Below are positions 26,312 to 34,876 of a stretch of DNA of 64,000 nucleotides, one piece after another. How positions within the stretch are numbered: the first letter of the stretch is position 1; every line of letters begins with the position of its first letter. The DNA is from Streptomyces antibioticus (GTDB lineage: Bacteria > Actinomycetota > Actinomycetes > Streptomycetales > Streptomycetaceae). The DNA is taken from NCBI RefSeq assembly GCF_002019855.1, contig NZ_CM007717.1:1925570-1989569 (forward strand), given 5' to 3'. A program made the position numbers and the translations under genes. The notes beneath the pieces are model-generated. The model was not told the origin of the DNA, searched no databases, and saw only the letters and a list, made by a program, of their open reading frames with translations.

Positions 26312-27367
26312 CTAGGCGAGGCCGGCCAGCTCCAGGGCCTCGGTGCCGGCCCGCAGGGACGCGAGGCGCTCGTCGAGGGTGAAACCGGCGGGCGCGAGCG
26401 TCAGGGTGGTGACACCGGCCGCCGCGTACGCCTTCATCCGGTCGGCGATCCGCTCCACCGAGCCCAGCAGCGTGGTCCCGTCGATCAGGTCGTGCGGGAC
26501 CGCCGCCGCGGCGCCCTGCTTGTCGCCCGACAGGTACTTGTCCTGGACCTCGGCCGCCGCCTGCTCGTACCCCATCCGCTGGGCGAGCTGGTTGTAGAAG
26601 TTCTGCTTACGGCTGCCCATGCCGCCGACGTACAGCGCGGTGTACGGGCGGAAGGTGTCGGCGAGCTTCTCGACGTCCTTGTCGTCGCCGACGGCGAGCG
26701 GCAGCGTCGGACACACGTCGAAGCCGTCGAGGGTCTTGCCCGCCTTCTCGCGCCCGGCCCGCAGGTACTTGATCGCGGTGTCCTCCAGGTGGTCGGCGGA
26801 CGGGAAGATCAGCAGGGCGCCGTCGGCGATCTCGCCGGTCTGCTCCAGGTTCTTCGGGCCGATCGCGGCGATGTAGAGCGGGATGTGCTCGCGCTCCGGG
26901 TGCACGGTCAGCTTGATCGGCTTGCCCGGACCGCCCGGCAGCGGCAGCGTCCAGTGCTCGCCCTCGTACGACAGCCGCTCACGGGTCATCGCCTTGCGGA
27001 CGATCTCCACGTACTCCCGGGTCCGGGACAGCGGCTTGTCGAACTTGACGCCGTACCAGCCCTCGGAGACCTGCGGGCCCGAGACGCCGAGGCCGAGACG
27101 GAAGCGGCCGCCGGAGAGCGAGTCGAGGGTGGCGGCGGTCATCGCGGTCATCGCGGGCTGGCGCGCCGGGATCTGGAAGATGGCCGAGCCGACGTCGATC
27201 CGTTCGGTCTGGGCCGCGACCCAGGTGAGCACCGTGGCGGCGTCCGACCCGTAAGCCTCGGCGGCCCAGCAGACGGCGTACCCGAGCCGGTCGGCCTCCT
27301 GGGCGACGGCGAGGTTGTCCGCGTCCATTCCCGCGCCCCAGTAGCCGAGGTTGATCCCGAGCTGCAT
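26312..27367 (-). CDS. LLM-class (luciferase-like) F420-dependent oxidoreductase
   Basis: This 351-residue TIM-barrel oxidoreductase of the luciferase-like family probably uses coenzyme F420. MQLGINLGYWGAGMDADN opens the first strand, SGGRFRLGLGVSGPQV (about 85) is the cofactor-binding segment, and LYIAAIGPKNLEQTGEIADG is typical of the actinobacterial F420 subgroup. The substrate is unknown. ATG at 27367 follows AAGGGGA. The perfect palindrome TTACTGATCAGTAA lies just ahead of this site, implying repression by a TetR-type or similar regulator encoded elsewhere. Confidence 0.88.
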   Translation of the reverse strand: MQLGINLGYWGAGMDADNLAVAQEADRLGYAVCWAAEAYGSDAATVLTWVAAQTERIDVGSAIFQIPARQPAMTAMTAATLDSLSGGRFRLGLGVSGPQVSEGWYGVKFDKPLSRTREYVEIVRKAMTRERLSYEGEHWTLPLPGGPGKPIKLTVHPEREHIPLYIAAIGPKNLEQTGEIADGALLIFPSADHLEDTAIKYLRAGREKAGKTLDGFDVCPTLPLAVGDDKDVEKLADTFRPYTALYVGGMGSRKQNFYNQLAQRMGYEQAAAEVQDKYLSGDKQGAAAAVPHDLIDGTTLLGSVERIADRMKAYAAAGVTTLTLAPAGFTLDERLASLRAGTEALELAGLA

Positions 27368-27379
27368 GGCCGATTCCCC

Positions 27380-27393
27380 TTACTGATCAGTAA
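27380..27393. promoter_or_regulatory. Perfect 14-bp palindrome at the start of the luciferase-like gene
   Basis: TTACTGATCAGTAA is fully self-complementary and is AT-rich against the GC-rich background. It begins 13 bases before the ATG at 27367, adjoining the ribosome-binding site, so a bound protein would block transcription start or elongation. No regulator gene lies next to it. Confidence 0.65.
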
Positions 27394-27554
27394 CGACGCT
27401 GTTGTCCCGACCTTAGCGCGGGCCCGGGAGGTCGGGGAGGCCGGTGTGGTGAGCATCGCGCGGTCGGAGGTGCGGGATCGGGGGGCTGACGCGGGGAAAT
27501 TCGGTTATCCACAGGCAACCCACGGCCCAGTTCTGGCCAGTAATCTCGGCGTCC

Positions 27555-28541
27555 ATGGAGCAGAGGCATCTCGGCCGCACCGGCCTGCGTGTGTCCCGCA
27601 TCGGGCTCGGCACCCTGACCTGGGGGCGTGACACCGACGAGCACGACGCCGCGGACCTCATGAAGACGTTCTGGGAGGCCGGCGGCACCCTGGTCGACAC
27701 GGCGGACGTGTACGGCGACGGGGACGCCGAGTACCTCCTCGGGCGGCTGATGGACGGCCTGGTGCCCCGGCGCGACCTGATCGTCTCCACGAAGGCCGGC
27801 AGCGTGCCCGACCCGGACCGCCGCTTCGACGGCTCACGGGGCCATCTGCTCGCCGCGCTCGACGCCTCCCTCGCCCGCCTCGGCACCGACTACGTCGACC
27901 TGTGGCACGTCCACGCCTTCGACCCGGACACCCCGCTGGAGGAGACGCTCCAGGCCCTGGACATCGCTGTCGCCAGCGGCCGCGCCCGGTACGCCGGGGT
28001 CTCCAACTTCTGCGGCTGGCAGCTCGCCAAGGCCGCCACCTGGCAGCTCTCCGCGCCGGGCACCCGGACCCGGCTGGCCTGCACCCAGATGGAGTACTCG
28101 CTGCTCCAGCGCGGCATCGAGCGCGAGGTGCTGCCGGCCGCGCTGGACCTGGGCATCGGGCTGCTGCCCTCCTCCCCACTGGGCCGCGGCGTGCTCACCG
28201 GCAAGTACCGGGGCGACGCGCTGCCGCCCGACTCGCGCGGCGCGTCCGAGCACTTCTCGCCCTTCGTCGAGCCGTATCTCGACGACACCGCCGCCCGGAT
28301 CGTGGACGCCGTGACGACCGCGGCGGACGGCCTCGCCGTTACCCCGCTCCAGGTCGCCCTCGCGTGGGTCCGCGACCGGCCCGGGGTGGCCGCGCCGGTC
28401 ATCGGCCCGCGCAACGCGCAGCAGCTCGCGGCGGCACTGTCAGTGGAGGCGCTTAGTCTTCCTGACGAGATCTGCCGGGCTCTGGACGACGTGTCGGCGC
28501 CCGTGCACCGCTACCCCGATCACGACTGGAGCACGCTGTGA
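27555..28541 (+). CDS. Aldo/keto reductase
   Basis: The 328-residue NADPH-dependent reductase has the AKR barrel tetrad: Asp and Tyr in LVDTADVYGDG (about 47-56), Lys in IVSTKAG (about 82) and His in LWHVHAFD (about 118). VSNFCGWQLAK and the C-terminal APVIGPRNAQQL are cofactor-binding features. ATG at 27555 begins MEQRHLGRTGLRVSRIGLG. No Shine-Dalgarno precedes it, but TAATCT lies at 27541-27546, so the mRNA may be leaderless. It diverges from the luciferase-like gene and runs into the helicase-like gene with a four-base overlap. Confidence 0.93.
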   Translation: MEQRHLGRTGLRVSRIGLGTLTWGRDTDEHDAADLMKTFWEAGGTLVDTADVYGDGDAEYLLGRLMDGLVPRRDLIVSTKAGSVPDPDRRFDGSRGHLLAALDASLARLGTDYVDLWHVHAFDPDTPLEETLQALDIAVASGRARYAGVSNFCGWQLAKAATWQLSAPGTRTRLACTQMEYSLLQRGIEREVLPAALDLGIGLLPSSPLGRGVLTGKYRGDALPPDSRGASEHFSPFVEPYLDDTAARIVDAVTTAADGLAVTPLQVALAWVRDRPGVAAPVIGPRNAQQLAAALSVEALSLPDEICRALDDVSAPVHRYPDHDWSTL

Positions 28542-30781
28542 GCACCGAGCCGGAGACCACGGAGAACACCGGGCCGGGGAGCACCGGGCCGGGGGCGGCG
28601 GACGGTGAGGGGGGCGGGCCCGCGACGGAGCCCGCCGCCGAGGAGCCCGGCGCAGGCGAAGCGGCCGACATGGCGGACGGCGCCGGTGCGGAAGGCGCCG
28701 ACGGTGCGGGTGACGGTGGGAGTGCCGCCGCCCAGCTCACCGAGGCGCAGGCCGAGTTGGCCGCGCAGAAGCGGGAGCGGGAGCGGATCGAGCGGCGCAA
28801 GGCCGAGCGGGCGGAGCCCATCGCCGCCGGCACCAAGCTGAGCGGCAAGGCCGCCGACCTGCTCGCCGCCGTGCGGGCCGTCGAGGGCGGCGCCAAGCCT
28901 CCGGCCAGCGCCTTCCCCGACCCGGAGCCCGCCCCCCGCCGCCCCGCCCCCGAGCCCGTACGGCCCGCGCGTCCGGTGGTCGCCGAGCCCACCGCTCCCC
29001 CGGCGCCCGCCCCGGACACCGTGGACGCCGTACGCCGCGTGCTGGCCGACGGCGGCGCCCCGGAGAACCTGGCGTCGCAGGCCGCGGCGGCGCTCGGCGA
29101 GGGTGCCGGGGAGCTGCTGCGGGAGGACCCCTGGCAGTTGCTGCGGGTCACCGGGGTGCGGCCCGAGCAGGCCGACGGCTTCGCCCGCGCGCTGCTGGGC
29201 CCCGAGTGCGCCCCGGACGACGAACGACGCGGCCGGGCCGTCACCGTCTGGCTGCTGGAGCAGGCCGCGCTGGCCGGTCACACCGCACTGGAGCTGCCCG
29301 CGCTGACCGCCGCGCTCGGCCGGCAGGCCGTGCCGGACGCGGACGCGGCCGTGCAGAGCGCGCTGGCCGAGGGTGACGTCCTCGCCTTCCAGGACGCCCT
29401 GGAGGAGCCCGGCGGCGCTCCCACCAAGGCCGCCGAAGGCGGGGACGAGGACGAGGACGCCGAGGAGTCCCGTCCGGTCCGGGTCCTGGTCGGTCTGGAG
29501 CGGTACGCCCTCGCCGAGGAGAGCCTCGCCGACGCGCTGGCCCGGATCGTCAACTCCCTCGCCAAGGAGGTCTCCCCGGAGTGGGAGCCGCAGGGTCTGT
29601 CCGGCAGCGCGGCCGAACTGGTCCGGGCCGTCGCCGGGCACGGACTGGTGCTGCACACCGGCGGTGAGGCCGCCCGCGCGGAACCGGCCGCCCTGCTCAC
29701 GGCGGCCCGCGCCCAGGGGCTGCGCGCGGTGGCCGCCTGTCACACACCGGACGGGCGGGACCGGTTCACGGCGCTCCTGCCGGACGATGCGGACGGCGCC
29801 GGGGCGGACGGCGCCGGGGCGGAGGGCGCCGTGGTCACCCTCTCCGGCCTGCTCACCGGCGCCGAGGGGCCCGGCCGGGACGCGGAGGGCGCGTTCGCCC
29901 TGGATCTGCTGGTCCTGACGGACGCCCCGCTGCTCGACGTGGAGACCGCCGCGACGGTCGCGGAGTCGCTGCCGGACGGCGCCCGGCTGGTGCTGAGCGG
30001 TGACCCGGCGGTGCTGTGGTCCGCCGGTCCCGGCCGGGTCTTCGCCGATCTGCTGGCGGCGCGGGTGTGCCCGCAGGTCGCCTCGCGCACCCCCGACCCG
30101 GGTCCGCTCGGCGAGCTGGTGTCCGGGATCGGCGTCGGCGAGCTGAACCAGGTCGAGGCGCCCGGCAAGGAGATCGTGATCGTGCCGGTGCGGGACGCGG
30201 GCGAGGCGGTGCACCGGACCGTGCAGCTCGTGGCCGACTCGGTGCCCCGCGCCTTCGGCTTCGCCCCCGGGGAGACCGTGGTGATCACTCCGGGGCACGG
30301 CGGCGCCGCCGGCACCCGCGCGCTGAACGCCGCGCTCAAGGAGCGGCTCAACCCCGGCCCGGGCCGATTCGGCGGCTTCGACCCCGGTGACCTGGTCGTC
30401 CACTCCCCCGCGCCGGGCCGTTCGGTGCCGGGCCGGGTGGTGGACGCCGACGCGGAGGGACTGCACCTGACCTGCGCGGACGGCCCCGTCGTCGTGGCGA
30501 AGGAGCGGGTGGAGCGGTCCGTGCGGCACGGGTGGGCGCTGACCGCGCACCAAGCGGTGGGCGGCCGGTGGCCCGCGGCGGTCGTGGTGCTCCCCGGCGA
30601 CGCGGCGCAGTCGCTGTCCCGCCCCTGGGTCTACACGGCCTTCGGCCGGGCCGAGCGGCATCTGTCCGTGGTGCACGGCGTGGACCAGGCCCTGCCGCGC
30701 GCGGTCGCCGAGGTCCCGGCGAAGCCGCGCACGACCCGGCTGCCGCTGCTGCTGCGCACCCAGGTGCCCCCGGCCGGCTAG
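28538..30781 (+). CDS. Helix-hairpin-helix protein, RecD2-like with degraded ATPase motifs
   Basis: The 747 residues begin with about 150 residues of low-complexity Gly/Ala/Glu and a charged helix. A helix-hairpin-helix follows (DPWQLLRVTGVRPEQADGF, about 200-220), then a RecD2-like helicase body. At the Walker A position the protein reads LHTGGEAARAEPAALL instead of a GGPGTGKT-type loop. The Walker B region reads LLVLTDAPLLD without the DE pair. SGDPAVL-x4-GPG keeps the motif III frame, and PWVYTAFGRAERHLSVV keeps motif VI. The protein probably binds DNA without ATP hydrolysis. ATGA overlap with the aldo/keto reductase suggests co-transcription. Reading as a true helicase is unlikely. Confidence 0.8.
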   Translation: MSTEPETTENTGPGSTGPGAADGEGGGPATEPAAEEPGAGEAADMADGAGAEGADGAGDGGSAAAQLTEAQAELAAQKRERERIERRKAERAEPIAAGTKLSGKAADLLAAVRAVEGGAKPPASAFPDPEPAPRRPAPEPVRPARPVVAEPTAPPAPAPDTVDAVRRVLADGGAPENLASQAAAALGEGAGELLREDPWQLLRVTGVRPEQADGFARALLGPECAPDDERRGRAVTVWLLEQAALAGHTALELPALTAALGRQAVPDADAAVQSALAEGDVLAFQDALEEPGGAPTKAAEGGDEDEDAEESRPVRVLVGLERYALAEESLADALARIVNSLAKEVSPEWEPQGLSGSAAELVRAVAGHGLVLHTGGEAARAEPAALLTAARAQGLRAVAACHTPDGRDRFTALLPDDADGAGADGAGAEGAVVTLSGLLTGAEGPGRDAEGAFALDLLVLTDAPLLDVETAATVAESLPDGARLVLSGDPAVLWSAGPGRVFADLLAARVCPQVASRTPDPGPLGELVSGIGVGELNQVEAPGKEIVIVPVRDAGEAVHRTVQLVADSVPRAFGFAPGETVVITPGHGGAAGTRALNAALKERLNPGPGRFGGFDPGDLVVHSPAPGRSVPGRVVDADAEGLHLTCADGPVVVAKERVERSVRHGWALTAHQAVGGRWPAAVVVLPGDAAQSLSRPWVYTAFGRAERHLSVVHGVDQALPRAVAEVPAKPRTTRLPLLLRTQVPPAG

Positions 30782-30807
30782 AGACCGGCGCGGTCGCCAC
30801 ACGGAAC

Positions 30808-30848
30808 GGCGGCGGCCGCCGGGGGTGTCGTCCCCGGCGGCCGCCGCC
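30808..30848. terminator. Bidirectional terminator between convergent genes
   Basis: A perfect 17-bp stem (arms 30808-30824 and 30832-30848) with a seven-base loop lies between the stop of the RecD2-like gene (30781) and the stop of the minus-strand acidic protein gene (30864), so it can serve both. Confidence 0.8.
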
Positions 30849-30863
30849 CTCTGTCTGTGCCCG

Positions 30864-31580
30864 TCAGCGATCCGCGTCCAGCGGTTCCAGGTCCTCGTCC
30901 TCTTCCAGCTCGTCCAGATCGGCTTCGAGGTCCCCGTCGTCTGCCTCGTCCGTGTCGTCCCCGTCGTCCGCCTCGTCGTCGAGGTCGTCGTCGAAGACCG
31001 CGCTCACGTCGAAGCGGCAGATCACCCGCTCCGGGTCGGCCTGGTCGAAGGGCGCCTCCAGCCACTCGCCGGGGTCGGCGGGTTCGTCGGCCGCCAGCAC
31101 CCACAGCGTGGAGTCGCCCTCCTCCAGGCCGAACTCCTTGTGCCGGGAGGCGATCTCGTCCGGCTCGAACTCGCCGAACAGGATGCCCAGGGCGCCGTGC
31201 ACCGTGCCGGCCACCTCCGCGCCCCCCTCGTCGTCCGCCGCCTCGATCCGCTGGGCCTGGGCCAGCAGCCGCTGCGGCTCCGCGACGGCGTAGTCCCGGC
31301 GCAGCAGCACGCTCACCGCGTTCGGCTCCTCCGGTCCCGCGTAGGGCGGCAGGTCCTCGGTGCCGGGGATCTCGAAGGGCGTGACCTCGTCGAAACGGTC
31401 GTAGAGCAGCTCGTCGTACACCTCGGCGGCCGCGGCCAGCTCGTTGAACGCCTCGTAGACGCCCGGGTCGTCCTCCCCCGTCCTGCGTTCGACCGCCGCC
31501 AGGTGACGGTCGAGCGCGGTCTTGACCGCCTCGGCGGCGGCACGTACCTCGGCAGCGGTGGGCTGCGCAGCATCAGACAT
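30864..31580 (-). CDS. Conserved hypothetical protein with acidic C-terminal tail
   Basis: This 238-residue protein is not recognised as a named family. The first 180 residues look like a compact alpha/beta domain (AAAEVYDELLYDRFDEV, GALGILFGEFEPDEIASRHKEFGLEEGDSTLWVL). The last 50 residues are almost entirely Asp/Glu with few hydrophobics, a disordered tail that might bind basic partners or metal. ATG at 31580 is used (MSDAAQPTAAEV) with no ribosome-binding site seen. It diverges from the small DUF5703 gene by 47 bp, and both could be transcribed from back-to-back leaderless promoters. Confidence 0.7.
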   Translation of the reverse strand: MSDAAQPTAAEVRAAAEAVKTALDRHLAAVERRTGEDDPGVYEAFNELAAAAEVYDELLYDRFDEVTPFEIPGTEDLPPYAGPEEPNAVSVLLRRDYAVAEPQRLLAQAQRIEAADDEGGAEVAGTVHGALGILFGEFEPDEIASRHKEFGLEEGDSTLWVLAADEPADPGEWLEAPFDQADPERVICRFDVSAVFDDDLDDEADDGDDTDEADDGDLEADLDELEEDEDLEPLDADR

Positions 31581-31627
31581 AGTGCAGACGCTATCCGTAC
31601 CGGGCCCCAGCCCGCACAATAGATGCG

Positions 31628-31816
31628 ATGCCGGAATACGAATTTGTCGACGTGTACGTACCGCGCGGGGTCTCCCGCAAGGAGGCGACACGACTGCTGA
31701 CCGACCATGCCGAGTACGGACACTGGGAGTTGCACCGCCTCAGCCTGATGCGTGACGGCAGCCGCAGGGTGCGTCTGCGACGGCGGATCATCCGCCAGGC
31801 GCGCGCCACGTGGTGA
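31628..31816 (+). CDS. DUF5703 family small protein
   Basis: This 62-residue conserved actinobacterial protein begins MPEYEFVDVYVPRGVSRKEA and ends in a strongly basic segment (RRVRLRRRIIRQARATW). Function is unknown. The ATG at 31628 has no Shine-Dalgarno. A CAATAG -10-like word sits just upstream, which suggests a leaderless transcript. It converges on chpC across a strong hairpin. Confidence 0.85.
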   Translation: MPEYEFVDVYVPRGVSRKEATRLLTDHAEYGHWELHRLSLMRDGSRRVRLRRRIIRQARATW

Positions 31817-31822
31817 GACGAG

Positions 31823-31851
31823 TCGACACATACGGAATCGACACATACGGA
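31823..31851. repeat. 14-bp exact direct repeat after the DUF5703 gene
   Basis: TCGACACATACGGA occurs at 31823-31836 and again at 31838-31851, a 15-bp period. It sits between the DUF5703 stop and the chpC-proximal terminator. It is probably a slippage duplication. Confidence 0.85.
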
Positions 31852-31880
31852 GCGGGCCCCGCCGACGCGGGGCCCGCTCC
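31849..31880. terminator. Bidirectional terminator between DUF5703 gene and chpC
   Basis: A perfect 14-bp stem (GGAGCGGGCCCCGC and its complement at 31867-31880) with a CGAC loop lies between two convergent stops at 31816 and 31904. Confidence 0.8.
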
Positions 31881-31903
31881 GTCGTTCACGCGGTCGCGCG
31901 AGG

Positions 31904-32770
31904 TCACGCGGCGGGCCGCGCCTTGCGGTAGAGCAGGGCGCCGGCGAGCAGCGCGCCCGCGCCGGTCGGCAGGGCGAGGCCGAGGGGCAGTTCGCTGCCG
32001 GTCTCGGCGAGTTGCGGGGCGGCGACGGTCCGGTTCTGGCTCACGGTGTGGGCGGGCGTCACCTGCTGCGGGGCGGCCGGGACGCCCTCGGGCACGGTCG
32101 GGCTGGACTGGCCGGGGGCCTGGTGGCCGGGGTTCTCGTGGCCGCGGACGGGCGGCTTGCCCGGGTGACGGTCCCGGGGGACGTCGCCGTTCGCGCAGTC
32201 GTTGCCGAACGTCGGGTTGAGGATCCCGACGACGTCGATGCTGTTGCCGCAGACGTTGACGGGCACGTCGATCGGCACCTGGACGTTGTTGCCGGAGCCC
32301 ACGCCGGGCGATCCGCCGGTGTGTCCGCCGGCCTGCGCGCCGGAGCCGCCGTGACCGCCATGGCCGCCGTTGCCGCCCCGGCCCCCGTTCCCGCCCTGGC
32401 CGCCGTGGTTGCCGCTGCTGCTGCCGCTGTGCTGGCCTTGACCGTGGCCCTTGCCCTGGCCCTGGCCCTGGCCCTTGTGGCCGCCGTGGCTCCTCTGATC
32501 GCCGCCGTAGCCGCCCGAGCCTCCCCCGCCCTTGTTGGCACAGGAGTTGCCGAACGACGGGTTGAGGATCCCGACGACGTCGATGGTGTTGCCGCACGCG
32601 TTGACCGGGACGTTGACCGGCGCCTGCACCGAGTTGCCGGACAGCACCCCGGGCGAGTCCGTGGCGGCGCCGTTCGCCCCGGAGTCGGCGTGGGCGTAGC
32701 CGCCCGCGGCGGCGATCACCCCCGTCGCCGCCGCCACGGTCATAAGCCTTTTGCGGGTGACGTGTCGCAT
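31904..32770 (-). CDS. chpC: Long cell-wall-anchored chaplin (two chaplin domains, LAETG)
   Basis: This 288-residue secreted surface protein helps make the amyloid hydrophobic layer that lets aerial hyphae rise. A signal peptide (about residues 1-28, ending AHA) is followed by chaplin domain 1 (NVPVNACGNTIDVVGILNP with FGNSCANK). An unusually long Gly/His/Gln linker of about 95 residues separates it from chaplin domain 2 (DVPVNVCGNSIDVVGILNP). After a Pro-rich stretch comes the sortase signal LAETG, a hydrophobic helix and a basic tail. Each chaplin domain keeps its Cys pair. ATG at 32770 has only a weak site upstream (AAGGAAAG). Order and neighbours match S. coelicolor chpC-chpH. Confidence 0.92.
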   Translation of the reverse strand: MRHVTRKRLMTVAAATGVIAAAGGYAHADSGANGAATDSPGVLSGNSVQAPVNVPVNACGNTIDVVGILNPSFGNSCANKGGGGSGGYGGDQRSHGGHKGQGQGQGKGHGQGQHSGSSSGNHGGQGGNGGRGGNGGHGGHGGSGAQAGGHTGGSPGVGSGNNVQVPIDVPVNVCGNSIDVVGILNPTFGNDCANGDVPRDRHPGKPPVRGHENPGHQAPGQSSPTVPEGVPAAPQQVTPAHTVSQNRTVAAPQLAETGSELPLGLALPTGAGALLAGALLYRKARPAA

Positions 32771-32887
32771 TGCTGAATCCCTGCTTTCCTTCTGGTCCTC
32801 TGGTCCTCGGCCCGAATTCCCCGCATCATTACAGCTCTTGGTTCGGTTCGAGCCGTTCGAGTTTTCGGCCATTCCTTCGGAAAAGAG

Positions 32888-32930
32888 CCGTCGGCCCCGG
32901 AGCGCATGGGGAGCGCTCCGGGGCCGACGG
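32888..32930 (-). terminator. Terminator downstream of chpH
   Basis: A perfect 18-bp stem (arms 32888-32905 and 32913-32930) with a seven-base loop is followed on the minus strand by CTCTTTT. It lies 28 bases after the chpH stop and separates chpH from chpC, so the two chaplins have independent transcripts. Confidence 0.9.
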
Positions 32931-32958
32931 TGTGGACGACCCCTCTAACGGGTCGACG

Positions 32959-33192
32959 TCACTTGTTGACGCAAGCGTTGCCGAAGGCGGGGTTCAGCAG
33001 CCCGATCACCGAGATCGTGTTGCCGCAGACGTTCACCGGGACGTGCACCGGGACCTGGATCACGTTGCCCGACAGGACGCCCGGGGAGTGCACCGCGGCA
33101 CCCTGGGCACCGGCGTCGGCGACGGCCATGCCCGCGCCCGCGAGAACCAGCCCACCAGTGGCAGCCGCAGCAGCGACGACCTTCTTGATCAT
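32959..33192 (-). CDS. chpH: Short secreted chaplin ChpH
   Basis: The 77-residue precursor has a Sec signal (MIKKVVAAAAATGGLVLAGA, cleaved after AVA/DA) and a single chaplin domain with both Cys residues (VPVNVCGNTISVIGLLNP, FGNACVNK). After secretion it self-assembles into surface fibrils on aerial hyphae and spores. ATG at 33192 follows an excellent AAGGAGGAATA site, fitting strong expression. It is near-identical to S. coelicolor ChpH as I recall it. Confidence 0.96.
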   Translation of the reverse strand: MIKKVVAAAAATGGLVLAGAGMAVADAGAQGAAVHSPGVLSGNVIQVPVHVPVNVCGNTISVIGLLNPAFGNACVNK

Positions 33193-33322
33193 TATTCCTC
33201 CTTGTTGGCAAAAGCGGTCCGCATCAGCCGACCGCAACACCAGTAACGAGGAGGAATTAATGAGGCTACGCGCTTATCGGCGCATTCACTCTTCCCAGTA
33301 ACGACCGTACAGGCGCCCGAAT

Positions 33323-34648
33323 TCAGGACGCGTCGATGAACCGGTCGAGGACCCGGACGCCGAACTTCAGACCGTCCACCGGCACCCGCTCGTCGACCCC
33401 GTGGAACATGCCCGCGAAGTCCAGCTCCGGGGGCAGCTTCAGCGGGGCGAAGCCGAAGCCGCGGATACCGAGGTCGTCGAAGGACTTGGCGTCGGTGCCG
33501 CCGGAGAGCATGTACGGGATCGCCTTGGCGGTCGGGTCCTCGGCGAGCAGCGAGGACTGCATGGCCTCGACGAGCGCCCCGTCGAAGGAGGTCTCCAGCG
33601 CCTTGTCGGAGTGCACGTCCTCGCGGCGCACCTTCGGGCCGAGGATCCGGTCGAGGTCGGCGAGGAACTCCTCCTCGTGGCCCGGCAGGAAGCGTCCGTC
33701 GACGTGCGCGGTGGCCTCGCCCGGGATGACGTTGACCTTGTAACCGGCGCCGAGCTGGGTGGGGTTGGCGGTGTTGCTCAGGGTGGCGCCGATCAGCTTG
33801 GCGATGCCGCCGAGCCGGGCGAGCGTCGACTGCATGTCCTCCGGGTCCAGCTCGGTGCCGAGGGCGTCGCCCAGCTCGTCGAGGAAGGCCCGGGTCGTCT
33901 TGGTGACCCGCACCGGGAAGGTGTGGCGGCCGAGGCGGGCGACGGCCTCGGACAGTTCGGTGATCGCGTTGTCCCGGTGGATCATCGAACCGTGGCCGGC
34001 GGTGCCGGCGACGGTCAGCTTCATCCAGTGCATGCCCTTCTCGGCCGTCTGGATCAGATAGAGCCTGCGCTCCTCGCTGACCGTGAAGGAGAATCCGCCG
34101 ACCTCGCTGATCGCCTCCGTGACGCCCTCGAAGAGGTCGGGGTGGTGGTCGACCAGGTGGCGGGCGCCGTAGGTGCCGCCGGCCTCCTCGTCGGCGAGGA
34201 AGGCGAGGACGATGTCGCGGGGCGGCCTGCGCCCGGAGCGCAGCCGGTCGCGGACGACCGCCAGGGTCATCGCGTCCATGTCCTTCATGTCGACGGCCCC
34301 GCGCCCCCACACGCAGCCGTCGGTGACCTCGCCCGAGAAGGGGTGGTGGGTCCAGTCGTCGGCGTTGGCCGGGACGACGTCGAGATGGCCGTGGATGAGC
34401 AGCGCGGGCCGGGACGGGTCCTCGCCCTCGATCCGGGCCACGGTGGAGGCGCGCCCCGGGTGCGATTCGAAGATCTTGGGTTCGAGCCCGACCTCGGCGA
34501 GCTTCTCGGCGACCCACTCCGCCGCCTTGCGCTCGCCCGGGCCCGAGTGGTCGCCGTAGTTGCTGGTGTCGATCCGGATCAGCTCGCGGCAGAGGTCCAC
34601 GACCTCGTCCTCACCGGTGACGCTCCTGCCCGTGTCCGTCGCGCTCAC
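33323..34648 (-). CDS. M20-family metallopeptidase (dipeptidase/ArgE-like)
   Basis: The 441-residue cytoplasmic enzyme probably cleaves small peptides or N-acyl amino acids. Zinc-site motifs of the M20 family are present: LLIHGHLDVVPAN (about 85-97), WGRGAVDMKDMDAM (about 113), FLADEEAGGTYG (about 150) with the catalytic Glu, and the C-terminal MFHGVDERVPV. The dimerisation domain lies between about 210 and 330. GTG at 34648 follows GGGAGGAACAGC. No neighbour suggests a specific substrate. Confidence 0.9.
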   Translation of the reverse strand: MSATDTGRSVTGEDEVVDLCRELIRIDTSNYGDHSGPGERKAAEWVAEKLAEVGLEPKIFESHPGRASTVARIEGEDPSRPALLIHGHLDVVPANADDWTHHPFSGEVTDGCVWGRGAVDMKDMDAMTLAVVRDRLRSGRRPPRDIVLAFLADEEAGGTYGARHLVDHHPDLFEGVTEAISEVGGFSFTVSEERRLYLIQTAEKGMHWMKLTVAGTAGHGSMIHRDNAITELSEAVARLGRHTFPVRVTKTTRAFLDELGDALGTELDPEDMQSTLARLGGIAKLIGATLSNTANPTQLGAGYKVNVIPGEATAHVDGRFLPGHEEEFLADLDRILGPKVRREDVHSDKALETSFDGALVEAMQSSLLAEDPTAKAIPYMLSGGTDAKSFDDLGIRGFGFAPLKLPPELDFAGMFHGVDERVPVDGLKFGVRVLDRFIDAS

Positions 34649-34876
34649 GCTGTTCCTCCCGCTGTCACTGCTGGTGGCCCCCGGAGCCGTGACGCACGGC
34701 GACCGGGTCTTCCCTCATCCTCCCCCGCCGTGTCCCCCTTCCCAAGAGCGGTCCCCGCCCGTCACACGCCGTTCACGCCGACCGCGCCCGGGCCGGTCGG
34801 TGTGATCGGGCACCCCGGAAAGCCTGGTAATGTTTACGACGTCGCCGCGGGGGAAACCCCACGCGACAGACACCTT

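Noticed and set aside
31591..31840. Antisense and frame-shifted ORFs over the DUF5703 gene
   Set aside because: The plus-strand 62-residue frame matches a conserved family; the others do not.
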